From positions 1 to 64,000 of the forward strand of contig BPQB01000044.1 of assembly GCA_019973155.2 (NCBI GenBank): DNA of 64,000 bases. The letters run 5' to 3'. Positions 20,929 through 34,885 of the stretch are shown piece after piece. Source of the stretch: Phanerochaete sordida. Lineage: Eukaryota > Basidiomycota > Agaricomycetes > Polyporales > Phanerochaetaceae. The translations under genes and the position numbers were made by a program. The notes beneath the pieces were generated by a model. It saw only the letters and a program-made list of their open reading frames with translations. It was not told where the DNA came from and did not search any database. Numbering within the stretch: the stretch's first letter is position 1; each line of letters starts with the position of its first letter.

Positions 20929-23086
20929 TAGTGGTTGAGGGTCTGGTCCAGTCCGGTCTTTTCACCGATTTCTGCAGGACTAGGACCGGGACCGCAAATA
21001 GGACTGGGACTGGCTTCGTAGGACCGGACCAGGACCCGGTCCTGGTCCCATCCGGTCCTATCACCGGTCTTGGACTGGTCGTGACTGGTCCAGAACCGCT
21101 ACCCAGGCCATACGTATTCAGGAGCCAATCTAAGCGCCATGACAGCCCTTCCGCCCAACGTGAGTCTTGTTCAGCGTAGCTGCGCCCGAGATTGAGCTTC
21201 TCACAAATTTTTTCATCCATGCGCATGCTAGTGCAGGTCGTAAAAGAAGACAGAGCGGTCGAAGATGTGTTGTGCACAGAATACCGTTGGCCCTGTGCGT
21301 TGTTGCGCAGCGACGTGTTCCCAATGCTGCTAGGTGAGAATCTTGACTCGAACCCTGCACGCTGGACAATTAGATGTGTACTAAGCATCACGTTGTTGGC
21401 ATAATAATTACGTGCACGTACCTCCTGGACCTACCAGACCTTTTATGCGATTCGAAGGCCGTCACATTTTGATTTGTCCGCACACTGCAAGCAGCCCAAG
21501 AACGGTACCATATACGTCTCCGCTTTTGTCAACGCTGCACAGAACATCCGCGACGGTACCTGCGAGCTTGCACCCCTGCTGAACGGAAAGATACATTGCT
21601 CGGTGCGGCGCACGCGCGCAACGCTCTGCCTCAGAGCGTACATCCTCGCAGGGGTGCCTGTGATACTCGCTGTACTTCTCGCGAGTCCGCTCGACACGTT
21701 CTTGCGCCAGGTGCCCTACGCTCGGAGACTCTCCGCGCCCATTGTCAACCCCAGGCGGAACACGAGCAGCGTTGTAACCACGGCGGACGCACCATGGATG
21801 CAGAATCTACAGGATATGGAACGAGAGAGTACCATCCAGTTGTCGCATCCTCTACGTGATGGCCGCTGTGCTTGGGCTGCACGCTGTTGTGTGTCGGTCA
21901 CACATTCGCGGACGGAGGGCTTGTGGCGGCGCACACGGTGTGCTGTACTCGGGTGTGCCACCAGCCCGCGAGCTGCGCAGGTTGGGAGCACGTTTAGCGA
22001 TAGGCAGTGGCTCTGCCTCGACAACATCATCGGCACGCTGCGCCTTTATGGAGCTCCTCGAGCTTCTGCCCATACATCGCGCACGTGAACTACGTGCACA
22101 TCAGGGGAGAGTCAACCCGCCGGTTCGATTTGGGCGCCTAGCGCTCAAGTTTCAAAGTCTGATCTCGGCTTGACCTAGCTACAGCCTTCGCGGCAGCCTG
22201 CAGAAGGCGGGATTGGGCACGCGTTGGGCGGGGAAGAGAAGACAGACTGAGTGTTGGAACATAGAAAAGTATGATGACATAGAATCATGCGCAAGAAACA
22301 AGTACTGGAGCCACGCGAGCGACGGACACGGTGAAGACGGACTCAGATACATATGTGTGAGTACATGCGAGCTTTCAGAGTCGTTCAATTGGATGGAGTG
22401 AAAAGTAATACTCAGGAATAACACTACAGAGATACTGAGGATGTAGAAATGGAAGTGCATGGTTCACGAGTGGGCAGGGTACTTGGGCGTAGGGCAACTT
22501 CCTGGGCAAGTGGACACAAGAGCATCCAAGCCCAGATTGTGCCTAAAAATCGAACAGGGTGAGTTCAAAAATTATGAATTAGTACAGATACAACGACGCT
22601 TAAGCGGTACAGGTGGGTAAGGGATCAAGTCCATAGTCTACGAGCGGGTAGGATGCTCAAGCGTAGAGCGTGCAGGCGGGCACAGAAGCGCCCAGGTTCA
22701 GACTCCGCCCGAAAATTGAACCAGGCGAGTCCAAATTCCCACATCAGGTCCACGCTCGTAATCTGCTCCATCCATGCAAAGATGATATAGAGCCTGCGCA
22801 CGCCGCGCGGTCGATTTTGCAATGGATGCAACAAAGAATGGTATTCGGATTGGCTGAGAAGGTGTTAGCACATTTTCTATACTTGTTCCTCAGAACGTTA
22901 TAACCCAGTCCGTGACCGGTCCTGACCGGTCCATCCCAGTCCTGAGAATACTGACGAACGCCAGGACCGAGGACCAGGATCAGGACAGGACTGATCAGGA
23001 CTAGGACTGTTTACAGTCCTATGCAGTCCGGTCTCGGTCCAAGTCCCGGTCCTAGCCGGTCCTAAGGACCGGACCCTCAACCACTA
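20929..23086. mobile_element. Non-autonomous hAT-type DNA transposon (2158 bp)
   Basis: Terminal inverted repeats are TAGTGGTTGAGGGTC followed by T or C, then GGTCC: 20 of 21 positions agree. The element is flanked by a perfect 8-bp duplication CCTGTAAG (20921-20928 and 23087-23094). An 8-bp duplication and TAGTG-type ends are the signature of the hAT superfamily. Both subterminal regions (20935-21100 and 22900-23080) are packed with short GGACCGG, ACCGGTCC and CAGGACT repeats, the usual transposase-binding arrays. The interior has frames up to about 204 codons but no hAT dimerisation or catalytic motif, so it depends on a transposase elsewhere. Confidence 0.88.
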
Positions 23087-23094
23087 CCTGTAAG

Positions 23095-23579
23095 AGTCAA
23101 ATATGCTAGATTTCAGGCTCAGGCAAAGGCCCTGAGTATAGCTACGAGTACAAGAGGAGAAGCTGAGGAATGCTGACGAGCCTGTAGTCCTTATATACTC
23201 TAACCCAGCCTATTATGTAAGGTGGGGACAGCAAGTCATATGGGGCTATGGAACGATAGAGAACATAGCAGAATGTGGTGACTAAGACTAATGGAACATC
23301 GAGGAAAGAGATGGAAGAGAAATGCGAGATATTAGTAATACAAGGCAAAAAATGAGCCATAGTGATTGTAACAGTGCCTGAAGAGTTATCATGCATCATG
23401 GACTCATCTCAGAGGGATTAGGAGGCTACGCATGGAGCCCAGAGGCTGTTCTGACATGTGATGGACTGGTGGTGATGCACATCAGGGGTGCAGGCGTCTG
23501 TGATGTGATGCAGCGTCAAGGGTGATGGCGTTAGAGCCAGGCACGTGCCCTGAGCGGCTATGACAACAGATGCGTGGAG
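23095..23579. other. Remnant of the interrupted LTR-like arm and unassigned sequence
   Basis: The first part, to about 23180, continues the right-hand LTR-like arm past the hAT insertion. The rest is A/G-rich and holds no supported gene. Confidence 0.4.
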
Positions 23580-23584
23580 AGCTG

Positions 23585-25255
23585 TGTAAGCCTGCCCCTT
23601 GCAGACTTACCGCTTCGGGCCTTTCTTATGTAATATCCTTGCCCTTACTTCGTTCTCGGTCTCGTAGTTTCATCCCTAGCTTTTACCGTCACCTCTGTAC
23701 TCGTACATACGACCACGCCGCTCGCGCATTTCGGCAATACAGCGTGGTCCCGTCACTCGACTGACCGCGCACGCGCTCAGTGTTCTCCGCCCGGCCAGTG
23801 GTGTTCCACTTTTTTTTTGACTTCGACCGCTCTTGTCTTGCTGTTCTTCCACTTCTTTATCGCAACCGATCCTGCGGACGCACCAACCGTGCCGGAAGAC
23901 GTTCAACGCATCCGCCTTCGCCTGTGGGACCTGGTTGAGCTTGGTTCTGGGTCTGGGGGCGGCTTGCTGGGGCTGGGCTGAGGGGAGACAGGACGCTTTG
24001 GTGGATATCTCGAGAACCACGGCGCGTATTCCTCTCCCGTCTTTTGCGCTGGATAGCCCCTATCTGTGGCTTCCTTTCGACCGCGCATACACCCGTGTCG
24101 GCCCAGTACTCGCCTCGCAACCGCTCGTGCGCCTCCGCGTTCATCATCGACGAAGCTCCCTCTCGTTTCTGCACACGGTCGCTCCTTGCCCTCTCGGTTA
24201 CGGCGGGCTGGATAGCCCTTTCAACCAGCTTCCCAACGACGCCTGCGGTATCATCCCACGTAGCTTCGTCGTGGCGCGACGCCTTCAACGCTCCGGCGCT
24301 CCTGCCCTGCCTACCTCAAGTGAAGATCCTTGTCGTTTCTGCTGCTCGCCCGCGCTCGCGCCACCGCGACCCCTGGAGCATCTAGAGACCACTCTTCGCT
24401 TCCTGTCGAGCCCTCGCCGGCATCTCTCGGTGCTCTCCTCGCGATGCTACGCCCTGCGCGCTACGGCGCTTACCCTTCTGCAAAGCTCCTCGTCGTTCTC
24501 GACGATCTGCGGATCGTTTCGCCTTGAAGCACCCTCGTTGGGAAGCCCTACACTGTCCGGTTCCAACGCGCACCAGCTCGCCGTGCTTGGGGTACTACCG
24601 CGGTGTCGACACCGGCTGCACCCCCTTCCCCTCCTTGTGCCGGACACAACTTGCCCGTGCTCTGGGCTACTTCCTCTCGGAGCTGTGAGCTCTTTGCAAG
24701 ATCCTCAAGCCCCTCGTGACCCTGGTGGTCTCCCTTTGTTCCTGGCTTTTGCGCCAATTCTTCGAGTTTTACTGGCTTTCACTTACTTCTTTCTGGCCTT
24801 GGAATTGGTCTCGTTCAGTCTTTGTTAGCAGCACTTTGCGTAGCAAATCTTCGGGTCAGCTACGTGTCGGGGACTCGTACACGGCTTCAACGGACTCTTT
24901 CTAGTCAAGACGTTGAATTCCTTCGCATCCTCGCTGTAGAAAATCTTCGGGTCGGCTGCACTGTGGACTCATGCATGGACATTCGATCTTCCTGATGTTC
25001 ACCCCCTTCCAATTTTTAGAGCCTGGGGGAGTGTAAGCCTGCCCCTTGCAGACTTACCGCTTCGGGCCTTTCTTATGTAATATCCTTGCCCTTACTTCGT
25101 TCTCGGTCTCGTAGTTTCATCCCTAGCTTTTACCGTCACCTCTGTACTCGTACATACGACCACGCCGCTCGCGCATTTCGGCAATACAGCGCGGTCCCGT
25201 CACTCGACTGACCGCGCACGCGCTCAGTGTTCTCCGCCCGGCCAGCGGTGTTCCA
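23585..25255 (+). mobile_element. Young non-autonomous mini-LTR retrotransposon (1671 bp)
   Basis: Two 224-bp LTRs (23585-23808 and 25032-25255) start TGTAAGCC and end GTGTTCCA. They differ at only two positions, both transitions. A perfect 5-bp duplication AGCTG (23580-23584 and 25256-25260) flanks the element, and a purine tract CCTGGGGGAG ends at 25031. The 1223-bp interior has no reverse transcriptase, protease or integrase motif. A frame of about 331 codons (23833-24828) is open but lacks an ATG start and any domain. A broken frame at its beginning (DPADAPTVPEDVQRIRLRLW, from about 23868) looks like the start of a Gag. This is the structure of TRIM/LARD-type elements, moved by proteins made elsewhere. 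Confidence 0.92.
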
Positions 25256-25260
25256 AGCTG

Positions 25261-25917
25261 CTTGAGTGCTGGATTAAACCAGGGAAAATCGCAATACATC
25301 GGCAAAAAATAGGGCAGGACCGTCATATCCATGACACACACTTGGTCTGTTGCTCATCATGAAGTGTTACACGCCAGGGCTCTGTTGCTACTGTACACAC
25401 GCCTACAGTACTTATACTTATCTACAGTACTAGCCTCTTTCTTGATCCTGGTGGTTTCTACCCAAAATCTAATACCTCCGGGTTGTACCCATTTTTGGAC
25501 AGTTTGAGGCATTTGCCAATCACCCGGGCAATTTTTTGGAATTCCCTGAACCCCATATGAATGTTTCTCGACCATATCAGACATTTGGAACGCTGTAGAC
25601 CTCACCCCAATTTCCTTGTAATTTTACTCTCCTTCCAATCCTTTTCACAGTATCACCCCCTTAGGTCACGCATCTGGCCAAGCACGATCAAGCAAAGCTA
25701 GCGTGGCCAATGATTTCACAGGATCATGCAAAGGGCTATAATTTATTATTGATTTACTGGTAATTTACTCGTGCAACACTGCCGCTCTCCTCTTGGTTTG
25801 AGGCGCACGAGCGCTTACATTGCCGTCGGCATCCACGTGCATCCACGTGACTGTGGTTTGCGGAGGGATGGGTCGGTGTGGAGGGCGGTGAGTGGTCGAC
25901 GAGCAGGACCAATCAAC
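25261..25917. other. Intergenic, upstream of HAP2
   Basis: No supported gene is seen. The part before about 25700 is A/T-rich and may still be old repeat. The last 200 bp before the HAP2 start would hold its promoter; I see no clear TATA box. Confidence 0.4.
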
Positions 25918-27259
25918 ATGGAGAGCGTCGATCAGCTGTTCAACGGCTCGCCTTATCACACATACTGTACGTGCTCTCACAGTCTGAGACGCATCCTCTA
26001 CTCACGTCGCGCAGCGCACAACCAGTCGCATGTTTACCCGTTTTACTCATCTCAAACCCATCACCAGCCCTCAGCAGCCGACCCTTCCCGCCATTCTTCC
26101 CCTGCCCCTGGTGCACTTCCACCATCCTCCTCGCATGGCTTGTTCCTGCCCCAGCCTTCCGTCGCGGAGCCTCCAACAAGCCAGGACCAACCTACTGAGA
26201 CTACGGTAGATCAGATCCAGGACGACACCCCCATCGATGAAGAGCCGCTTTATGTGAATGCCAAACAATATTACCGGATCCTGAAGAGGCGTGTGGCGAG
26301 GGCTCGCCTGGAAGAGGTGCATAGGCTGTCTCGTCAAAGAAAGGTGCGTTCCTACTCTACGTTATTCTTCCGGAGGCTTATTTGCCGTGGATGAGCAGCC
26401 TTACCTCCACGAGAGTCGGCACAAACATGCTATGCGACGCCCGCGAGGCCCTGGAGGCCGCTTCCTCACATCGGAAGAAATTGCGGCGCAGAAGACCTCA
26501 CAGACCTTGGTGGAAGAGCCTTCAGCTTCCAATTCTCAGGATGGCGAAGACGATGAAGACCACGATCTCGAGCGACATGGCGAAATCTCTATGTCCAGTC
26601 CTGTCGACCACCCGACTTCTCAATCTATGGCCGAACTACCACGCGATGAAGCTCTAGGTGCCCCCCAGATGCAGCAAGTGAGAGCTCCCGCTATCCAGCC
26701 TCTGCTTCAGCCTCGTCCACAAATACAGATACAGACGATGCAGCCTCTTCAGAAGTCGGACCAGCAACTATCTCACTCCCTCCAACCCCAGTCCGCTCCG
26801 GCGCACCTCCCCGTTCAATCCCCCTTCGGCGAACATGTGCCTATGCCTCACTCTGCGGGTGCACTGGACATGCTCAGCGCATCTTTCATGCCGCAGTCTC
26901 ACCCCCCGACGCCCACAGCCCTCTCCCCCCATAGCGCGATGCCAGACGTGATGTCGCCTCCAGAGCGAATGCACGACCACCACGCTGGCCACGGACATAG
27001 CCATGTCCACCCTCATCCGCGTGCGCACGACCATCAGCGCCATATGTCGACCACTTCCACCGTTACGGTGTCGAGCTCGCAGCCCAGTCCAACTGCCTCG
27101 ACACCTGGCTCTACGATAGCGGGCGTGCGGAACACCTACGCTGCTATGCAAATGCATCACGTACCCCATCCTCACGCGCACGCACGCCACCACACGTCGT
27201 ATCTAAATCGCGCCGAACGTTTATATGCGCCTACTACCGGACAAGGCAAGCATTTCTAA
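25918..27259 (+). CDS. HAP2: CCAAT-binding transcription factor subunit HAP2 (NF-YA family)
   Basis: Three exons (25918-25966, 26015-26343, 26399-27259) give 412 residues. The second exon ends with the subunit-association helix YVNAKQYYRILKRR...RLSRQRK. The third begins with the DNA-contact part PYLHESRHKHAMRRPRGPGG. Together they are the full NF-YA/HAP2 core, at residues of about 96-150. The core binds the CCAAT box in the nucleus together with HAP3 and HAP5 subunits encoded elsewhere. Introns of 48 and 55 bp are typical for the phylum; the second splits the core exactly between its two halves. The first intron is a multiple of three without a stop, so its retention would be silent to the frame. 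The long C-terminal tail is Pro/His/Gln-rich, with many HxH repeats, and would serve as the activation or regulatory part. Confidence 0.95.
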
Positions 27260-27549
27260 TTGACCTCCTCACAATAGCGGCTCAACACCGCTGCAGGTGC
27301 TATGAATAACATGCGGTTCGACAACGCATCAGATAGACAGTGATACGCACCTCGATTTGACGTCTCTTCCGGTTCGCTAAGGTATCTTCTGATTTGCTGT
27401 TACTTCCCCGTTGCTCTTGTGCTGTCGTAGACATCGCTAACAACTGTTCGACATACCATCTACTTAATTTGTTTCTTCTAGACCTGCCTAGTTGTACACC
27501 AACCCTCTACAAGTGGAACGGCAAGAATGTATGCACGATATGAATTGAT

Positions 27550-28410
27550 CTACAATTGTTCTATTTCCATAGCGTCGTCGTCGTTGTCGTACAATGGTAC
27601 TTCTTTTACAATGACATCGTCCAAGCTCTCGCTTTGCATGCTTTCCTCATCTGCGCTCTGCATGGGTTCCGTCACCTGCGGCGCATTCTCCGCCTTGGTC
27701 ATACTCTCTACCAGAGGTGGCGGCAGCACCGGCTTGAAGAGCACCAGAGCCTTGCTCGGGTCTGGCGGTGCAAGGTCTGCCTGGAAGTCAGGTTCGCGGT
27801 GTGACCTTAGCCTGTCTAACAGTGCAGCATTCACCTGCACCGCAGGCTCGTCCGTCGGTTCGTCGGTGTCAGAATCATCTAAGTCGACAATGACGATACC
27901 TGAGTAAGACCCGTGAGCTGGAGTGACCAAATGAGTGGAGTTGGCCATGGACTCACGGTCTTTCTCAGGTTCGTACCATGAGCGGGATTTCATGGTCACC
28001 TCCGGAACGTCTGGCGCGGCGGCAGGCGACGTAGGTTCCTCTACAGACCCAGGTAGGATAACTGTGGATGCGTAGTGCGCAGAAGGGTGGGTGTATGCGT
28101 TCCAATGATCGTATACCGGCGGCTGCGGTGCGAGACCGGCCGGAAGGCCATCCTTGGTTTCTGAGCTCAGATACGAGCCGAATGGCGGGAAGGGGGGTGT
28201 GGATTGTGGCGCCGCGTGCAGCGCGGGGTTCAGAGAGAGCTGTGCGAGGCCGTTCTCGAGGGCGTCGCACCGCCGGCGCTTTGGGGCGGAAGATTCAACG
28301 TCGGATGCGTCGTCGGAACTGTCGAACTCGGGGGATTTGCGTTTGTGGGAAGGCATGCGGAACCAGGGATGCATGGAGTAGAGGGGATAGGGCCAGCTGG
28401 AAGTAGCCAT
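27550..28410 (-). CDS. Hypothetical protein with nuclear-type basic motif
   Basis: An uninterrupted frame of 286 codons runs from ATG 28410. Near the N-terminus are KRKSPEFDSSDDASD and PKRRRCD, which look like a nuclear localisation signal next to acidic Ser/Asp stretches. The rest is Pro/Ser-rich with an acidic tail (DNDDDAMEIEQL). No domain is recognised. A 57-bp segment (27956-27900) has good GTGAGT...CTCAG borders and is a multiple of three, so the mature product could be 267 residues. The gene converges on HAP2, with about 290 bp between the stops. Confidence 0.7.
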   Translation of the reverse strand: MATSSWPYPLYSMHPWFRMPSHKRKSPEFDSSDDASDVESSAPKRRRCDALENGLAQLSLNPALHAAPQSTPPFPPFGSYLSSETKDGLPAGLAPQPPVYDHWNAYTHPSAHYASTVILPGSVEEPTSPAAAPDVPEVTMKSRSWYEPEKDRESMANSTHLVTPAHGSYSGIVIVDLDDSDTDEPTDEPAVQVNAALLDRLRSHREPDFQADLAPPDPSKALVLFKPVLPPPLVESMTKAENAPQVTEPMQSADEESMQSESLDDVIVKEVPLYDNDDDAMEIEQL

Positions 28411-28678
28411 GGCGTGGTAGAGAGTATATGAGCGATGTTAGAACGCAGCAGCTGGGGAAGGGAAGATATGGTAGGGGCCATCCCCGCTCCATACGCGCCG
28501 AAACTTCGGGAAGCGCCCAGGACCTACTCACGCTCGCTGGGCGCGATGATGCTCAAACAGCCTGTAGGCAACTAAATTCCAGTGACAGCCAGTACTCAGA
28601 TAACATAGGGAAATGGAGGCATGTACAGACAGCGTGCGATACAGGCATGATGGAGAGCAGGACAACATAAACAGACAT

Positions 28679-29312
28679 CTAACCGCGCTTCTTGGAGACA
28701 CCGACGGTCTTACCACGGCGGCCTAGAGAAGATATTCAGTTCGAGAGACATGAAAATCTGAGGCTGGGACACGAACCAGTTGTCTTGGTGTGCTGACCAC
28801 GAACACGGAGACCCCAGAAGTGACGGAGACCACGGTGCGCACGGATCTTCTTGAGGCGCTCCAAGTCGTCACGGAGCTTCGAGTCGACGGCGTTCGAGAG
28901 AATCTGGCTGTTCTTGCCATCGACGATGTCCCGCTGCCTGTTCAAGAACCATGTGGGGATCTTGAATTGTGTCGGGTTTTGGATAATGGTGACGAGACGC
29001 TCGAGCTCATCCGAGTTGAGCTCACCGGCACTGCGAAAGCTCGGTGTAAGCGCAAACTGAGCGGATTGCACACTGTTGTGACGCACCGCTTGTTGAGGTC
29101 GACATCGGCCTTCTTGCAAACAATGTTGGCGTAGCGACGACCAACACCCTTGATCTCGGTCAAGGCGTACATGACCTTACGCTTGCCATCAACGTTGGTG
29201 TTGAGGAGACGCAGGATGTGCTATAGACGGGTCTCAGCCATATCTTCATTCTTTCACAGCAGAACACACGCACTTGGAACTGTTGGTGGGCTTCCGGGAC
29301 GACGAGGGACAT
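28679..29312 (-). CDS. RPS18: 40S ribosomal protein S18 (uS13)
   Basis: Four exons (29312-29274, 29220-29087, 29030-28777, 28722-28679) give 156 residues, the usual length of eukaryotic S18. Recognisable blocks are [19 protein letters not shown], then [20 protein letters not shown] with the helix-two-turns-helix fold, [22 protein letters not shown], and [17 protein letters not shown], with a basic tail ending GVSKKRG. It sits in the head of the small ribosomal subunit and contacts P-site tRNA. The first exon is only 13 codons, a layout common in basidiomycete ribosomal-protein genes. No frame defects. Confidence 0.97.
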
Positions 29313-29754
29313 GGTGGGCAGGAAATGGGCGAAGAAGCCTAGAGTGAGGAAGAGGAGGTCAGATCTTGCTCCAGAGGTTCATCCCGCGGCCCCGGATCCC
29401 ATCCACCCCCTCCCGTCTTTCTAACGCCTCTGAACCGACCCTCTCATCCTCCCATAGCCTCCAACGACAGCATTCCTACGTCCCAGAGCTGTCCTGTACC
29501 AGCAGAATGCCATACTCACCGGTATCTTGAAGTTCGCCTCCCTCTGGATCGTCCTGAGGATGTGATACCGAATAGGTCGGTTATGTAATCATAAGCGCTG
29601 GATTCACTTGTGCGCTAATTTATTCCCGCACGCGAGCACGGCTCTGCAGTGGATTGGACTAGCTGTCCTCTCTGCCTCTGTTGTTCACTATATGTACCCA
29701 AGCAGACAGACGTATGAATTGTAGAAGGTAAACGGAATATGTAACGTGACAGAA
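29313..29754. other. Intergenic between RPS18 start and ALA1 stop
   Basis: The sequence upstream of RPS18 is C/T-rich on the coding (minus) strand, as expected for a ribosomal-protein promoter and leader. No gene or RNA is seen. An upstream non-coding exon is possible but not shown. Confidence 0.4.
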
Positions 29755-33196
<3,442 letters not shown>

Positions 33197-33337
33197 GCGA
33201 GTCAGTTATCCCGAGATCGCCTCTACCTGAGTACGCCACGTGGGATAGACGCCCATTATCCCGTGTTCGCACACTCACGCGGAGTCCCTCATCCAACCCT
33301 CATCACACCTCCCGCCACGGCTTTCCCCAACGCTACG
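33197..33337. promoter_or_regulatory. Divergent promoter of ALA1 and THO1
   Basis: Only 141 bp separate the outer ALA1 start from the THO1 start, so both promoters must overlap here or reach into the coding parts. No TATA box is visible; the ALA1 side reads C/T-rich on its coding strand. Confidence 0.6.
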
Positions 33338-34331
33338 ATGGAGTCCAAGCTGCAAGTGCCCCAGTGCTTACGGGTCAAACTTTGCTAACGCGCTGTGCTT
33401 TCAGGAAAGCTCTCAAGGTCGTGGACCTCAAGGAGATCCTCTCCAAGGCACAGGTTGCTGTCGCGGGCAAGGCCAACAAACCAGACCTCATCTCCAAGAT
33501 TCTCGCGTCGCCGGAAGCCGTCAAGGTCTATGAAGAGCAGTACGGATCTCCAGTGAACAAAGACGCGTCAGCCGCTGCTCCTCCTCCGAGTGCAAAGCCG
33601 ACAAGCAGCGTGGCGGTGAGTCCTCTTACCAATCACAGCGCGTTCTGTATTAACATGGCCACCGAAGAGGAAGCCAAATTCGGCAGTGTAAGTACACAAA
33701 TAGCCTTCGTCGGCGTGCTCTATAGCTCATCGGATATACTATCAGCTCAAAATTGGAAGCCCCTCAAACCGTTGCACACGAAGCATCCAAACCAACTTCA
33801 ACTTCAGCGCCAGCTGACTCTACAGCCAAGCCGGTAAGCTACCTTTAACCCTGTGTTGGAGTCGCCGATTTATCATACAAACAAGGTCTCGAAGGCCGCG
33901 CCTGCCGCGACAGTAGAGTCTACTTCCGATGCTGCGGCCGAAGACCCAGAACTGGAGAAGCGCAAGGCCCGCGCCGCCAGGTTTGGCATTCCTCTAGTTG
34001 AACCCACTAAGCCGAAGGCTGGCAAGCCTCCGCAACAAAAGAAGGCCGCAATCAGTGCTGCAGCTGCCTCGACCGACGTGAGTAACTGCTGGTTCCTCAC
34101 TGCACACTCGTAACCAACTGCCCGCAGGACGCTGGAAAGCTCGAGGCGCGAGCGAAGCGATTCGGAATCCAAGGCTCCGCAGAGAAAACAGAGCCAGTAA
34201 AGGAGAGCAATGGCAAAGGAAAAGGCAGCAAGCGTGCTGCGCCTGCAGAACCTCTCGACGCCGAAGAGGAAGAGAAGCGGCGGAAGCGAGCAGAGCGCTT
34301 CGGCATGCCAGTGGCCTCTGTCAACGCATAA
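33338..34331 (+). CDS. THO1: SAP-domain mRNA export factor, THO1/SARNP (CIP29) family
   Basis: Six exons (33338-33363, 33405-33615, 33668-33687, 33746-33833, 33886-34077, 34128-34331) give 246 residues. The N-terminus is a SAP helix-turn-helix (KALKVVDLKEILSKAQV...ANKPDLISKILA), which binds nucleic acid. The C-terminus has repeats of the Tho1/MOS11 type: KRKARAARFGIP, EARAKRFGIQ and KRRKRAERFGMP. Proteins of this kind join mRNPs and help nuclear mRNA export with the TREX complex and DEAD-box helicase Sub2. The third exon in this model is only 20 nt; it is the choice that keeps the frame open and phases consistent, but should be confirmed by cDNA. Confidence 0.85.
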
Positions 34332-34885
34332 ACACACCCCGACCGTGGTGCCCATCCCTGCTGGTTCTCATTGCTTGTGCCGTGCTTGTTGCTCCTCAGA
34401 TCGCATCTCTAGGTCTGCATCTTGCGTGTCTTTTCGCCCGCTTTGGGTCAGCGCACGACTTTGCGCGGACTGCACTTCAACGCAGAGGACCTTCAGGATG
34501 AGTCGCGTGACGCGAAGTTCAGATGGCGGGTGTGTAGGCTGTTGCCATCCTTCGTGATGTATGTACACTATATTGGACTGTATTTCTTGGACATGGCCGT
34601 GCGCGAGGAAGCCCTTGCCCTGGTCCCAGGGTCCGAATTCCCCAGATACGCGGGATTCGCGGACGCGATGTGTGACCGAGCCTCGAGGATAGTCGGCACG
34701 GCGGCGCGCGCGTCGCGCATCTGCCTAGTGCGGCTGCTCATGTGCTTCCCTCATGAGCTCATGGACAGCGGCGCAGCCTACCTCGCGACCTCGCCCTCCA
34801 GCAGGGCAGAGGGTTGCCCGGTTCGACGATATAAGAGCGCGGCGGCCCTAGCGGCCGACGACCGCCCTGCTCTCCAACTATCGAC
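34332..34885 (+). promoter_or_regulatory. Intergenic and promoter of the first PP2C gene
   Basis: No supported gene. A TATA-like GATATAAG at 34828-34835 lies about 50 bp before the PP2C start codon, and a second, weaker A/T patch is at 34555-34580. Confidence 0.5.

Noticed and set aside
21474..22088. 204-codon frame inside the hAT element as transposase
   Set aside because: No zinc finger, no catalytic motif and no C-terminal dimerisation motif of hAT transposases; the start is not convincing and competing frames of similar length exist on both strands.
23833..24828. 331-codon open frame in the mini-LTR element as a protein-coding gene
   Set aside because: It starts at a TTG, has no ATG in a useful place, no domain, and a composition consistent with reading G/C-rich Gag-like sequence in the wrong frame.
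1..25300. CRISPR arrays, bacterial operons or integrated bacterial/phage DNA
   Set aside because: All repeats are explained by LTRs and inverted-repeat transposons; introns, tRNA features and protein families are fungal throughout.
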